Below, in pieces: positions 24,811-36,309 of a DNA stretch of 64,000 nt. Location: NCBI GenBank assembly GCA_022448365.1, contig JAKVCS010000006.1, positions 62,001-126,000 on the forward strand, written 5' to 3'. A program made the position numbers and the translations under genes. Numbering within the stretch: the stretch's first letter is position 1; each line of letters begins with the position of its first letter. This stretch comes from Saccharospirillaceae bacterium. Lineage in GTDB: Bacteria > Pseudomonadota > Gammaproteobacteria > Pseudomonadales > Oceanobacteraceae. Below the pieces are notes generated by a model, which did no database searches, was not told where the DNA came from, and saw only the letters and a list, made by a program, of their open reading frames with translations.

Positions 24811-24942
24811 TCAGAACCAGAATACCAGAGACTTCAGCGGTAAAATGGTAAAACGACTGTAGACACTCCAGGGATTGGAGTGCCGTTGCCAGCTGACTTC
24901 GTCCATCGCCATCAATCGCTCAGAAAAGCGTGTTACGTCCAT
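24811..24942 (-). pseudogene. Truncated DUF6653-like gene fragment
   Basis: A 43-codon frame starting ATGGACGTAACACGC and reading ERLMAMDEVSWQRHSNPW then SVYSRFTILPL. The phrase HxNPWSVxTRF-x-PL is the conserved N-terminus of DUF6653 membrane proteins, which run on for about 100 more residues. Here the frame stops after LVFWF, so it looks like a decayed copy. It lies in the same gap (24731-25039) as another remnant. Confidence 0.5.
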
Positions 24943-25039
24943 TTTGCCACCTCTATCGGGCAGGCGTATCGGGTATGAGTACCGATCATTCAGCAGGTAA
25001 TTTTGCTACAGCTTCTTCACACTTGCCAGCCTTGCCCTG

Positions 25040-25288
25040 TTACCAAACCGGATCAAGACTATTGACCGCAGCCAGCTGCACTTTACCGTTTTCGAGCAGA
25101 CAGCCTTGCTGATCGCCGCTGCGGTTACAGGGCAGCCATTGTTGTTGTGCCAGCTTGGCAGCTGCCTCAAGAATCATACTGGCTTGCTCGCGGCTGTCGC
25201 TGCCTTCAGGGCTGGCGTTGCTGCCACTACTCTGCTGCTGACTGCGCGCCAGAAAGGCCATATCCTGCAGCGGAACCTGATAACTCAT
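25040..25288 (-). pseudogene. N-terminal fragment of an acyl-CoA dehydrogenase
   Basis: 82 residues from ATG 25288 (MSYQVPLQDMAFL). The pattern YxxPLxDMxF, then ASMILEAAAKLAQQQWLPCNRSGD and QGCLLENGKVQL, matches the first 80 residues of FadE-type acyl-CoA dehydrogenases (normally about 590 residues with the NRxGDxxG motif). The flavin-binding and catalytic parts are missing: a stop follows at 25040 and downstream sequence does not resume the family. A polar serine-rich insert replaces the usual leucine-rich helix. Probably a remnant; a recycled small protein is possible. Confidence 0.6.
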
Positions 25289-25455
25289 CGTGTCGATCTC
25301 CATCATTTGTTGTTATGGCAGCTATGCTGGCTGCTTTGCTATTCAGTATGAGCAGGCTCAATTTTGGCTTCCTTAACAAATGATAAGGCGCGCCGGAATC
25401 AAAGCTGCAATACTGCTGCTAACTGGCCGCAGAGCCTTATGATGAGAAGAGATAA

Positions 25456-27498
<2,043 letters not shown>

Positions 27499-27516
27499 TC
27501 GACTCGGAGTGCTCAA

Positions 27517-27556
27517 TAAAAAGCTCAGCCGGTTTATGACTGGCTGAGCTTTTTTC
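27517..27556. terminator. Bidirectional terminator between fadH and the Crp-like gene
   Basis: AAAAAGCTCAGCC and GGCTGAGCTTTTTT pair over 13 bases around an 11-base loop, with T-runs on both strands. It covers the stop codon of the minus-strand gene at 27534. Confidence 0.9.
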
Positions 27557-28157
27557 GTAATCGGGATAAAGAAACCGGCGTTACGTTTAAATACGAGGCA
27601 ATCTGATACAGGGGTAATTGCTCCGCCAGTTCCGGGTTTTCTTTTAAGAACCAGCGATATCGCTGCTCTGCCCCACCCAATAACATCTGTGCTTCACGCC
27701 GAGCTGTTTTTAAAAATACCGATTTCAATATGGCATTTTCTGCGGTTAACCAGGCGATGCTGTTTTTGCCGGTTTCAATTAGCTGTTGGTATTCCGCTAC
27801 CAATACCCGGCTTGGCGTCAATGCCTGTAAATAAAACGGACTGACTTCTTTGTTGGTTAGCGAAAATACCGGCGCAATGACTTCTCCTGCCTGATAAAAC
27901 TGCTGATTCACTTCATTACCGTTCTGGTCGATGTAGTACACCCGAAAAATACCATCCACAAAGAAATACACATCTTTGGCAATCTCTCCTGCTTCGATCA
28001 GGTGTTCTTTTTCGACAAGGTTCTGACAAGCAAACTGCTTTGCCAAAAAACGTGCGTCACCGGTTTTACACTGGTAGTTGTTTTCCAGGGCCGACAGAAA
28101 AAACTGAATATCCGGGTTGTCAGGGTTCATAGTTCCAGGCTGGCTCAAATGCGTCAT
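27534..28157 (-). CDS. Crp/Fnr-family transcriptional regulator
   Basis: 207 residues. The cyclic-nucleotide-binding-like beta roll spans about 20-130 (LIEAGEIAKDVYFFVDGIFRVYYID and GEVIAPVFSL). The C-terminal helix-turn-helix includes PLYQIASYLNVTPVSLSRLRKKL. The cAMP phosphate-binding arginine motif (RxxS) is not evident and there are no Fnr iron-sulphur cysteines at the N-terminus, so the ligand is unknown. Similar to the short Crp-like regulators common near stand-alone metabolic genes. Target unknown. Confidence 0.85.
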   Translation of the reverse strand: MTHLSQPGTMNPDNPDIQFFLSALENNYQCKTGDARFLAKQFACQNLVEKEHLIEAGEIAKDVYFFVDGIFRVYYIDQNGNEVNQQFYQAGEVIAPVFSLTNKEVSPFYLQALTPSRVLVAEYQQLIETGKNSIAWLTAENAILKSVFLKTARREAQMLLGGAEQRYRWFLKENPELAEQLPLYQIASYLNVTPVSLSRLRKKLSQS

Positions 28158-28309
28158 CTCAGAATGATAGTAACAAATCCGCCCGAGCTATTTGAAGATA
28201 CGTCGTATTTTGGCTCGACAACACCTGGCGAAAGCGCCGTTGTGATCAAGTCTTAACTGCCTGGAAGTGTGCAGTCTCCAATACTGTTTATAATAAAAAG
28301 GATCACAAT

Positions 28310-30163
28310 ATGAACCCGATTCGTATACCCAATGCCACCGGCCAGGCATTCACAATACTGGTTGCACTGCTCTTGCTATTCAGCGCGACCACATACGCCA
28401 GCCAGACCTGTCACCCTCTGGCTGTGACAACCTGTGCGATGCCTTTCCCGAGTAACTTCTATACCCGTGCCGATGCTCACTCTCCCACCGGATTGGTGAT
28501 CGATTTAAAAGGCACGTTATTTTCTGCTGAGGCTGAGGCCCAGGTAAAAGATCTGCAGTCACCGGATATCTTTGCGGCCAATCACGGCTTCTCGGTCGCC
28601 GCGCCCATTATGCTGGAAGTCGGCCAGAACTTTGATAACCGCAGTATTCCAACGGATGGTGGTGATAGCGTTAAAGTATTTAATCTGAACACAGGTGCTG
28701 AGGTGCCGATTCGTCCCGCACGATATCAATACGCACTTGATAACCGCTTTGCTGAAAAAGCGCATATTATTGAGATTTTCCCACGCAGCCGTTTCGAATT
28801 TTCGCAGAATTACATTGCCATAGTGACCCGCAATTTAACCGACAATAATGGCAATGCTATTGCGCCGGTTGCCGGTATGGCCTCGCTGCTGCAGCAACCT
28901 GAAAATTATCCACAGCTAGCTGGCTCACTGGATAAAATCCAACAGCTGGGTATCGACCCAAATCAGGTAGTGACCTTTACCGAATTTAGCACTCGCGATG
29001 AGTTAAATAATAACCAGAACTTATTCGATCTGGTGGATATTGTTATGGCCGATGACCATCCCGTGCGTCACCTGAAAACAATCCCCATTAATGTATGGCC
29101 TTATGCAGCTTCGGTAACAGGCCAGATTCGCTTGAGCGATTTCCGCCAAAGGAATGGCAAGGTTGATTTCAACAGTCAGGAGAAAGTCGGTGACTACTGG
29201 GCTGATTTTATCTTGATGTTGCCGCTGGCCAGCCGCCATGGTTCTGCACCGGTCAGTATTTATGGTCATGGTTTAGGAGCAAGCAAAGAATCCATGTTGC
29301 TGACTGTGGCACACGCCAACGCTCAGAAAGGAATGGCCAGTCTGGTTATCGATCAGCCAAACCATGGATCACGGGCAAGAGATGATGGCGGTGATATTCG
29401 CAGTATTCTGAATCCGGAACAGCTGAATCGGGTCTCAGGGATGATGACTCAATCAACGCTGGATATGGTGTCGGTTGCAAGGGCCATTCAGACATCGTTG
29501 TCTGATCTGAATGTGGTGCCGGGTAAAAATAACTGGTGGAACCGCACCTTTTATTCTGCAGGACTCCAGGCTCCGGATATCGACCCTGAGCGTATTCATT
29601 ATCAGGGAACATCCATGGGCGGTGTATTAGGCACCAGTTTTGTGGCCCTGGCTCCTCAATTAAACAGTGCATTTTTACAGGTTACCGGTGTCGGTCTAAG
29701 TAATATTCTGACGCACTCAATTTTATTCAATACGTTTGGCTTTGAAAACTTGATTCCATCAAAAGCCACAGCCGGTGAAGCCGCATTATTTATGCATACT
29801 CTGCAGCAATATGTGGATAAATCGGATGCCATTAATTTTGCTCATTATATCCGTCATCCGATTCAGGGACGCGAAGCGCGTCCACTTGTTGTGCAATACG
29901 GGTTGGGTGATAAAGTAGTTTTTAATCGTTCAACCGAGGTGCTGGCAGAGATTGTCGATCTTCCACTGTTAAATTCCAGAACCACAGACGTTGAACATTT
30001 ACGTACGGCCGATGACTATGAAGACGGTTATGGACTGGTGCAAAACCGTGCATTGCTTCCAACCGGTGGATTACTTGACCAGATTCTGGCTCACGCCAGC
30101 TTTATCCGCATCGATTCGATTCAGGCGATGAAACGCTGGATTGATCAGGTAGTTGCGGACTAA
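28310..30163 (+). CDS. Secreted alpha/beta-hydrolase, lipase-like (VolA-type)
   Basis: 617 residues with a signal peptide (about 1-30, ending TTYAS) and no lipobox. It has an N-terminal non-catalytic region (LAVTTCAMPFPSNFY to about 250, resembling the lipase N-terminal domain of VolA-like lysophospholipases) and a catalytic domain: oxyanion-type YGHGLGASKES, DQPNHGSR, then nucleophile Ser435 in GTSMGG. Acid and His residues lie in the C-terminal third (DKVVFNRS, HASFI). It should cleave esters or lipids outside the cytoplasm. AAAAGGATC precedes ATG 28310. Confidence 0.8.
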   Translation: MNPIRIPNATGQAFTILVALLLLFSATTYASQTCHPLAVTTCAMPFPSNFYTRADAHSPTGLVIDLKGTLFSAEAEAQVKDLQSPDIFAANHGFSVAAPIMLEVGQNFDNRSIPTDGGDSVKVFNLNTGAEVPIRPARYQYALDNRFAEKAHIIEIFPRSRFEFSQNYIAIVTRNLTDNNGNAIAPVAGMASLLQQPENYPQLAGSLDKIQQLGIDPNQVVTFTEFSTRDELNNNQNLFDLVDIVMADDHPVRHLKTIPINVWPYAASVTGQIRLSDFRQRNGKVDFNSQEKVGDYWADFILMLPLASRHGSAPVSIYGHGLGASKESMLLTVAHANAQKGMASLVIDQPNHGSRARDDGGDIRSILNPEQLNRVSGMMTQSTLDMVSVARAIQTSLSDLNVVPGKNNWWNRTFYSAGLQAPDIDPERIHYQGTSMGGVLGTSFVALAPQLNSAFLQVTGVGLSNILTHSILFNTFGFENLIPSKATAGEAALFMHTLQQYVDKSDAINFAHYIRHPIQGREARPLVVQYGLGDKVVFNRSTEVLAEIVDLPLLNSRTTDVEHLRTADDYEDGYGLVQNRALLPTGGLLDQILAHASFIRIDSIQAMKRWIDQVVAD

Positions 30164-30205
30164 AAGACCCGGACATTGGTTTGTCACTTTCAGACGACAG
30201 GAAGG

Positions 30206-30241
30206 CCGATAGCAACCCGCTCAGGTGGCTATCGGTATTTT
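30206..30241 (+). terminator. Intrinsic terminator after the lipase-like gene
   Basis: CCGATAGC pairs with GCTATCGG over 8 bases around a 14-base loop that can pair partly, followed by TATTTT. It is 43 bases downstream of the stop. Confidence 0.65.
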
Positions 30242-30255
30242 CAAATGCGGCGGAA

Positions 30256-32283
30256 CTAGAAATCAGCCAGCATATTACGCAGACTCGACAAAGTTTCCTG
30301 ACCACGTTGTTTCTGTTCTTCCTCCGACGTTTCTGTACGACCTTCCCAGGTAATATCATCTGCGGGTAATTCATCGAGAAATCGCGAATGAGTGGTTGAT
30401 ACCGCTTCGCCGTATTGGCGACGTTTACCAGCATAAGTTAATGCCAGAGTGCGCTTTGCCCGGGTAATACCCACGTACATCAGGCGCCTTTCCTCCTCGA
30501 TGGTATCGGCTTCAATGCTGTTGCGATGGGGCATCAACTCCTCTTCCATCCCCATGATATAAACATGTGGAAACTCCAGACCTTTGGATGCGTGCAACGT
30601 CATAAGCTGTACCTGGTCGGTTTCGTCCTCTTGCTCCTGTTGCTCCATCATGTCGCGCAGAATTAACTTACCGACGGCATCTTCAATGGTGACTTCATCC
30701 CCTTCTTCTTCGGCTTTTTCGATCATTTTTGAGATTGAATCGATCAGGAACCAGACATTTTTCATACGTCGTTCGGCCTGATTCGGGGTACCGGAATTCT
30801 GTAATAAATACCCTTCGTAATCGATATCAGAAATCATTTCCTTAATCGCCGATACCGGATCATCGGTGTAAGCATTTTTAGTAATGTTTTCCAGCCAGTG
30901 GCCAAAACGACGTAAGCGATCCATCGCTTTTGGCATTAATACCTGCTCCAGCCCCATTTCAGTTGTCGCAGACATCATGGAGATACCGCGCATGGCTGAA
31001 TATTCACTGAGCTTTTCAATGGTGGTTGGACCGATTTCACGCCGTGGCGTATTAATAATCCGCAGAAATGCCGCATCATCACTTGGATTAATTAACAAAC
31101 GCAGATAACCCATGATGTCTTTAATTTCATTGCGACCAAAAAACGACTGCCCACCATTCAATTTGTATGGCACCTGATAGGCTTGCAATTTCATTTCAAT
31201 CGCACGTGACTGGTGATTACCACGATACAACACAGCAAAGTCTTTATAGCCACCGCCATAACGCAAACGCCGCTCGACTATTTCGGTAGCAATGCGTTCC
31301 GATTCCACTTCATCGTTGCGACATTTGAGAATACGGATCTGATCGCCATAACCCTGATCCGACCAGAGTTTTTTCTCGAATTCGTGGGGGTTGTTATCAA
31401 TGACCTTGTTGGCGGCATTCAGAATCAGGCCCGTGGACCGATAATTCTGTTCCAGCTTCACCAGTTTTAACGTTGGGAAATCTTTTTTGAGTAACGACAG
31501 ATTTTCCGGTTTGGCGCCCCGCCAGGCATAAATAGATTGGTCGTCGTCACCAACGACCGTCAGACCAGTACGATTACCTACCAACAGTTTAACCAGCTCA
31601 TACTGGCTGGTGTTGGTATCCTGATATTCATCCACCAGCAGATAGCGGATTTTCTTTTGCCACCGGGCTAACACCTCTTCATGCTTCATAAACAGCAGAG
31701 TGGGCGCCATAATCAGGTCATCGAAGTCGACAGCGTTATAAGCCTTCAACATACGCTGATAGACCTCGTAGGTCTGGGCGATCATCATCTCCTGTGGACT
31801 GGTGGCCATTTCGAGCGCTTGTTGCGGCTCGTACAGGTCGTTCTTCAGATTAGAAATGGCGTTCTGCACCAGATCAATCATATCGCCGTCATCACCGTGC
31901 TCACGATGCATTACGTCGCGAATAATGCTTTTGCAGTCATCCTGGTCAAGAATCGAAAAACCCGGTTTGTAACCGGCGGTTTTATGCTCGAACCGGATAA
32001 TATTAAGGCCAAGGTTATGGAAGGTAGACACCGTTAAACCTTTGGCCCCCCCTTTACCCACCAGCGAGCTAACCCGCTCTTTCATTTCGCGCGCGGCTTT
32101 GTTGGTGAAGGTTACCGCTGCGATATGGTGAGGTTTGATGCCACAACTACCGATCAGGTAAGCGATTTTTCGGGTAATTACGGAAGTTTTCCCCGAACCA
32201 GCTCCGGCAAGTACCAGCAGTGGGCCATCGATGTATTTCGCGGCTTCACGTTGGCGCGGGTTGAGCTGGCTTAAATCGACCAC
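30256..32283 (-). CDS. rep: ATP-dependent DNA helicase Rep (UvrD family)
   Basis: Superfamily 1 3'-5' helicase that helps replication forks pass protein roadblocks. 675 residues from GTG 32283, near E. coli Rep (673). Motif Q LNPRQREAAKYI, Walker A LAGAGSGKTSV, LLVDEYQDTN (motif II), VGDDDQSIYAWRGA (III), EQNYRST (IV), VQLMTLHASKGLEF (V), and YVGITRAKRTL (VI). The frame is open to ATG 32319, but AGAGG lies 6 bases before GTG 32283 and that start restores the usual N-terminus. Confidence 0.94.
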   Translation of the reverse strand: MVDLSQLNPRQREAAKYIDGPLLVLAGAGSGKTSVITRKIAYLIGSCGIKPHHIAAVTFTNKAAREMKERVSSLVGKGGAKGLTVSTFHNLGLNIIRFEHKTAGYKPGFSILDQDDCKSIIRDVMHREHGDDGDMIDLVQNAISNLKNDLYEPQQALEMATSPQEMMIAQTYEVYQRMLKAYNAVDFDDLIMAPTLLFMKHEEVLARWQKKIRYLLVDEYQDTNTSQYELVKLLVGNRTGLTVVGDDDQSIYAWRGAKPENLSLLKKDFPTLKLVKLEQNYRSTGLILNAANKVIDNNPHEFEKKLWSDQGYGDQIRILKCRNDEVESERIATEIVERRLRYGGGYKDFAVLYRGNHQSRAIEMKLQAYQVPYKLNGGQSFFGRNEIKDIMGYLRLLINPSDDAAFLRIINTPRREIGPTTIEKLSEYSAMRGISMMSATTEMGLEQVLMPKAMDRLRRFGHWLENITKNAYTDDPVSAIKEMISDIDYEGYLLQNSGTPNQAERRMKNVWFLIDSISKMIEKAEEEGDEVTIEDAVGKLILRDMMEQQEQEDETDQVQLMTLHASKGLEFPHVYIMGMEEELMPHRNSIEADTIEEERRLMYVGITRAKRTLALTYAGKRRQYGEAVSTTHSRFLDELPADDITWEGRTETSEEEQKQRGQETLSSLRNMLADF

Positions 32284-32577
32284 GGTTTTCCTCTGGGGAT
32301 GTTCGGAATGGTGGGCCATTTTAACAGCAGCGCCGCACGAATAAATCCTTAATTATCAGAGGGTCACTGACCACCCCTCACACCTATTTCGTACCTTTGT
32401 TCAGCTATCGATGGCAAGTCCTTGTCTGCACTCGATATTTTCTGCATTTAATGAAGACAGCAGGGATTTTTTAACCTATATATAGGAGCACCCTGTGACA
32501 ATAACTACACAATAAACGGTCATTCAGAATGATGGAGGGGTCGTTACTGATGGTGAAATCTGCAACGATGGAGACTT

Positions 32578-34182
32578 ATGCCTTCTACTGAAAGCAAGAA
32601 ACAACTCAGATTATTACTGCTGGGCCGCCATACCGCTGAGCTGGCCACTATCAGGCAATGGTTTGCAGCCAGCAGCGAGCAATGGCAAGTTGTGGCACAC
32701 TCCGCCAGTCACACCAGCCCTGATTGCGATATCGTGATCCTGCATTTATTCAGTAACGACGCTGATTTTCTATATCAGATGCGCGATGTGCTGGAGCAAA
32801 AACCCAGCCTGGTCATTACCCCGGACGCACTGACCAAACTGATTCCCCAGCACAGCCATCAATTACCCGCAGAACAGTTCCACCCGGACAATCTGATCGA
32901 GGCTTGCAAAGCACTGCGACACGATGTCGAGTTGAGTCGGCCATCACCGCTGGAGCGTGATGTATTTTTCGCTACTCTGCGCCAACTGATCAGCCAACAA
33001 CAGGGCGCCATTTACCTGAAGGTACTGCAATGCCGTTGGCTCACACCGGTTAATGACGACCATAAGCATTGGGCGATACGCGACCGGATTCAACAGGAGT
33101 TTGAACACACCATCCAAAGCCACGCACCGGCTAATGCCATCACCGGCCGTATTCTGGATGACCAGCTGGTTGTCGTCAGTACCGATTATTACGCGCTGCA
33201 AGCCGACTGGTTCCCGGTCAATAATGAAAGTCAGGGCAGTGCCTGGACAATATACAACAGCGCCGTATTGCAGCTGACCGAATTTAAAGCGCTGAGCACC
33301 GTGCTGCAGGAAGGTGTGCAGCAAATTGCCCGCGAACGCCTGGTACAGGAAGCCCAGTTTGACTGGAACCAGCCACAATTCAGCCTGAGCCTTTATGAAG
33401 GTTTACACCTGGCGTTGCAGCGTGATGAGTTTTTCCTCGAATTCCAGCCACAATTTGACAGCCGCAGCGGTGCCTGGGTGGGCGCAGAAGCTTTGTTGCG
33501 CTGGCGCCATCCGCATCTAGGCGTCATCCCTCCGACGGTTTTTATTCGCGAAGCAGAAAATGCCGGACTGATTCAGGCTTTGGGTCAGTGGGCCTTACGG
33601 GAGACGCTTGTTGCCTGGTCTGAAATTCATCAGCGCACCGGCAACCCAATCCGTATGGCAGTGAATGTCTCCTTCCCGGAAGTGGCTGACCCGTTTTATT
33701 CCCAGCAGGTGATCGAGTTATTACAACAGCAACAGATACCACCACATTTCCTGGAGCTTGAATTAACGGAGACAGCTATGATGCGCGACGCCAGCGTTTC
33801 TCTGATGAATCTGAAAAATCTTCAACAGTTTGGTGTGCATATCGCGTTGGATGACTTCGGCACCGGCTTTTCGTCTCTGTCACACCTGAGTGACCTGCCA
33901 ATTACCGGTATTAAACTGGATCGTGCCTTTGTTGCGCCCATGGCAGACAAAGGTCCGCAGGCCCATATCGTGTCCACGATGCTGGACCTGGCGAAACGGC
34001 TACGACTGGAAACTACCGCTGAAGGCGTGGAAGACAAGCAGTGTTTAGAGCTGGTGCAGAAACTGGGATGTGATCGTATTCAGGGCTATATCTATTCCCG
34101 CCCGCTGCATCTGGAAGCTTTGATCCAGCAGGCGGAATCTGGCTTTATCAGCAACGATTTTAATCAACGCAGTCTATTCTGA
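32578..34182 (+). CDS. EAL-domain c-di-GMP phosphodiesterase
   Basis: 534 residues. N-terminal 110 residues look like a receiver fold without a clear phospho-Asp (LRLLLLGRHTAELATIRQWF). A middle domain (115-260) is unassigned. The EAL domain (about 275-525) has E304-A-L, NVSFPEV, ELTETAMM, DDFGTGFSSL, IKLDRAF, TAEGVED and QGYIYSRP, so all metal and catalytic residues are kept and it should be active in hydrolysing c-di-GMP. No GGDEF partner is fused. The 258-base gap before it (32320-32577) shows no gene. A c-di-GMP riboswitch is at 56.2 kb. Confidence 0.9.
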   Translation: MPSTESKKQLRLLLLGRHTAELATIRQWFAASSEQWQVVAHSASHTSPDCDIVILHLFSNDADFLYQMRDVLEQKPSLVITPDALTKLIPQHSHQLPAEQFHPDNLIEACKALRHDVELSRPSPLERDVFFATLRQLISQQQGAIYLKVLQCRWLTPVNDDHKHWAIRDRIQQEFEHTIQSHAPANAITGRILDDQLVVVSTDYYALQADWFPVNNESQGSAWTIYNSAVLQLTEFKALSTVLQEGVQQIARERLVQEAQFDWNQPQFSLSLYEGLHLALQRDEFFLEFQPQFDSRSGAWVGAEALLRWRHPHLGVIPPTVFIREAENAGLIQALGQWALRETLVAWSEIHQRTGNPIRMAVNVSFPEVADPFYSQQVIELLQQQQIPPHFLELELTETAMMRDASVSLMNLKNLQQFGVHIALDDFGTGFSSLSHLSDLPITGIKLDRAFVAPMADKGPQAHIVSTMLDLAKRLRLETTAEGVEDKQCLELVQKLGCDRIQGYIYSRPLHLEALIQQAESGFISNDFNQRSLF

Positions 34183-34365
34183 TTCGGCATCACGCGCTGC
34201 AATCAGCCCGATGGTCACTGGCTCAGGCACTGGCGTAACCTCGGCACCAAAAAATGCTTCGGCATCGTAAGGGTTGTCGCGCTGTTGGTGCCAGACACTC
34301 AGCAGGTAAACAACCATTGCCAATAGCACCAGTAATTTCACCAGCGTCTTCTGTTGTTGATCCAT
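34174..34365 (-). CDS. Small single-TM protein
   Basis: 63 residues from ATG 34365, which has GGAGG six bases upstream; the frame stays open to 34455 but without support. One TM helix (about 7-24, TLVKLLVLLAMVVYLLSVW) is followed by a polar tail (DNPYDAEAFFGAEVTPVPEP). No family recognised. Its last codons overlap the stop of the convergent EAL gene by 9 bases. Confidence 0.6.
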   Translation of the reverse strand: MDQQQKTLVKLLVLLAMVVYLLSVWHQQRDNPYDAEAFFGAEVTPVPEPVTIGLIAARDAESE

Positions 34366-34506
34366 TCTGAACCTCCATAACCTTGCCTGCCGGTCTTGTT
34401 GCGACCCGAACCACGTCGCCATCGCGCAGTACTTCGACTGTTTTCGTTTTACCACCCGGCGCTCAACGAGCTTTTGATCGCTTAACAGCTAATTCTGCCA
34501 ACAACC

Positions 34507-34596
34507 ACTTCTGCAATTGCTACTTCTGCAATTGCTACTTCTGCAATTGCTACTTCTGCAATTGCTACTTCTGCAATTGCTACTTCTGCAATTACT
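34507..34596. repeat. 15-bp tandem repeat, six copies, at the comM stop
   Basis: Unit ACTTCTGCAATTGCT repeats at 34507, 34522, 34537, 34552, 34567 and 34582; the last copy has one change (ATTACT). The array touches the comM stop codon (34595-34597). On the minus strand each unit would read Val-Ala-Ile-Ala-Glu in the comM-adjacent frame. Loss of the stop by slippage or mutation would add a VAIAE repeat tail to ComM. It is non-coding as it stands. Confidence 0.95.
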
Positions 34597-36118
34597 ACTT
34601 TTGTAAGTACCGATCAATAGTGCGATAACTCAGCGCTTCCAGCAAATGTGAGCGTTCAATCCCTTCTTTGTATTGCAGATCGGCAATGGTACGGGCAATT
34701 TTTAACACCCGATGATAAGCCCGTGCCGACAGCTGCAACCGCTCAATTGCTGTAAGTAACCACTCACGATCATCTTCTGCCAGGGCACACATCTGATCTC
34801 GCAACTCACCGGTGAGTTCGGCATTGATACACCCCTGACGGTCAAGTTGTCGCTCACGAGCGTCTACAATCCGTTGCTGCACCTGCTCTGAGCTTTCTCC
34901 CTCTGGCGCTTGTTGCAACATTGCCGTCGGTATGGGGGGAACCTCGACATGCAAATCAATGCGGTCGAGCAGCGGCCCAGAGGTTTGGCCCTGATACCGC
35001 CGCACCTGATCAGCAGTACACTGACAGCGCCCGGATGGATCGCCGAAATAGCCACAGGGACATGGGTTCATTGCAGCGATCAATTGAAAATTGGCTGGAT
35101 ACGTAATCGAACGATTGGCGCGACTGATAACAATCCGACCACTCTCCAGCGGTTCGCGCAATACATCCAATACTTTGCGACTGTATTCCGGTAATTCATC
35201 AAGGAACAACACGCCACCATGTGCCAACGATATTTCGCCGGGTTTAGGTTTGCTGCCCCCTCCCACCAGCGCCACACCTGAAGCCGTATGATGCGGAGAA
35301 CGAAACGGTCGGACACGCCATTGCTGTTGCCAGTCATGATTTTGATTGGAAATGGAATAGATCGAGGCAGACGTCAGTGCCTCCTCCTCCGACATCGGCG
35401 GTAATATGCCAGGCAAGCGGCTCGCCAGCATGGTTTTACCGGTTCCCGGTGGGCCTATAAACAACAGATTGTGCTGACCTGCTGCCGAGATCTCCAGCGC
35501 ACGCTTCGCCTGTGGCTGGCCACGCACATCGCGCAAATCACGCATGAATGGCGATCTGAGGATATCTCCGGCATCAATGGGAATCACCTCACTCAGTGAT
35601 TGCTGTCCGTGTAAGTAGGCGCTTACTTGTTGTAGTGATGCCGCCGCGCGGAATTGGCCGCTGCTGCATAACGCCGCTTCTTCAGCATTGGGTTCGGGTA
35701 ATACCAGTGTTTGTCCGGCGCGCGAAGTTTGTAACGCCGCAGGCAGTACCCCAGGAATAGGCTGCAACTCACCGCTCAGTGCTAACTCACCTATAAATTC
35801 ATGGCCTTCGAGAACATTGCCGGGAATTTGTTCTGATGCCACCAGAATGCCAAGTGCAATCGCCAAATCGTATCGACCACCATCTTTAGGCAGATCCGCT
35901 GGCGCCAGATTGATGGTGATGCGTTTCGCCGGAAACTCAAAACCGCTGTTAAGAATGGCAGAGCGTACACGGTCTTTGCTTTCTTTTACCGCCGTTTCTG
36001 GTAATCCTACTAACGAAAGAGACGGTAAACCGCTGGACAAGTGAACTTCCACACAGACCCTCGGCGCTTCAATTCCTAATTGCGCACGGGTGTAAAGGCG
36101 AGCGAGTGACATAGGCAT
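34595..36118 (-). CDS. comM: ComM/YifB Mg-chelatase-like AAA+ ATPase
   Basis: Hexameric helicase that promotes branch migration during natural transformation. 507 residues. N-terminal Lon-like domain (ARLYTRAQLGIEAPRVCVEVHL, GLPETAVKESKDRV). Walker A GPPGTGKTML, Walker B VLFLDELPE, sensor AAMNPCPCGYFGD with zinc-like cysteines, and C-terminal RAYHRVLKIARTIADL. It stands alone; its stop abuts a tandem repeat. Presence suggests competence capability in the lineage, consistent with type IV pilus pilT/pilU at the other end of the window. Confidence 0.94.
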   Translation of the reverse strand: MPMSLARLYTRAQLGIEAPRVCVEVHLSSGLPSLSLVGLPETAVKESKDRVRSAILNSGFEFPAKRITINLAPADLPKDGGRYDLAIALGILVASEQIPGNVLEGHEFIGELALSGELQPIPGVLPAALQTSRAGQTLVLPEPNAEEAALCSSGQFRAAASLQQVSAYLHGQQSLSEVIPIDAGDILRSPFMRDLRDVRGQPQAKRALEISAAGQHNLLFIGPPGTGKTMLASRLPGILPPMSEEEALTSASIYSISNQNHDWQQQWRVRPFRSPHHTASGVALVGGGSKPKPGEISLAHGGVLFLDELPEYSRKVLDVLREPLESGRIVISRANRSITYPANFQLIAAMNPCPCGYFGDPSGRCQCTADQVRRYQGQTSGPLLDRIDLHVEVPPIPTAMLQQAPEGESSEQVQQRIVDARERQLDRQGCINAELTGELRDQMCALAEDDREWLLTAIERLQLSARAYHRVLKIARTIADLQYKEGIERSHLLEALSYRTIDRYLQK

Positions 36119-36309
36119 TCCTTTGCTTATTTTCGTCTGATCACTCCGAGACTAAAGCCACAGACCTGAGATGCCCATGACTACACTTACAAATCCTGAA
36201 TAGACAAGACTTTTTTATTACCCTTTACTGATGTTTTACTGCCGTGTTTGCCACTTTTTCTCGGTTTTGTGGTCATCATTATCAGCGTATCTTTTTATTG
36301 GAGTGAATC

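Noticed and set aside
34223-34414. 63-codon ORF overlapping the small single-TM protein
   Set aside because: The alternative frame has GGAGG before ATG 34365 and a clean TM helix; this one is a shadow frame.
34507-34596. Possible CRISPR array from the repeated unit
   Set aside because: The 15-bp units are directly adjacent with no spacers; it is a plain tandem repeat. The same holds for 2948-3019.
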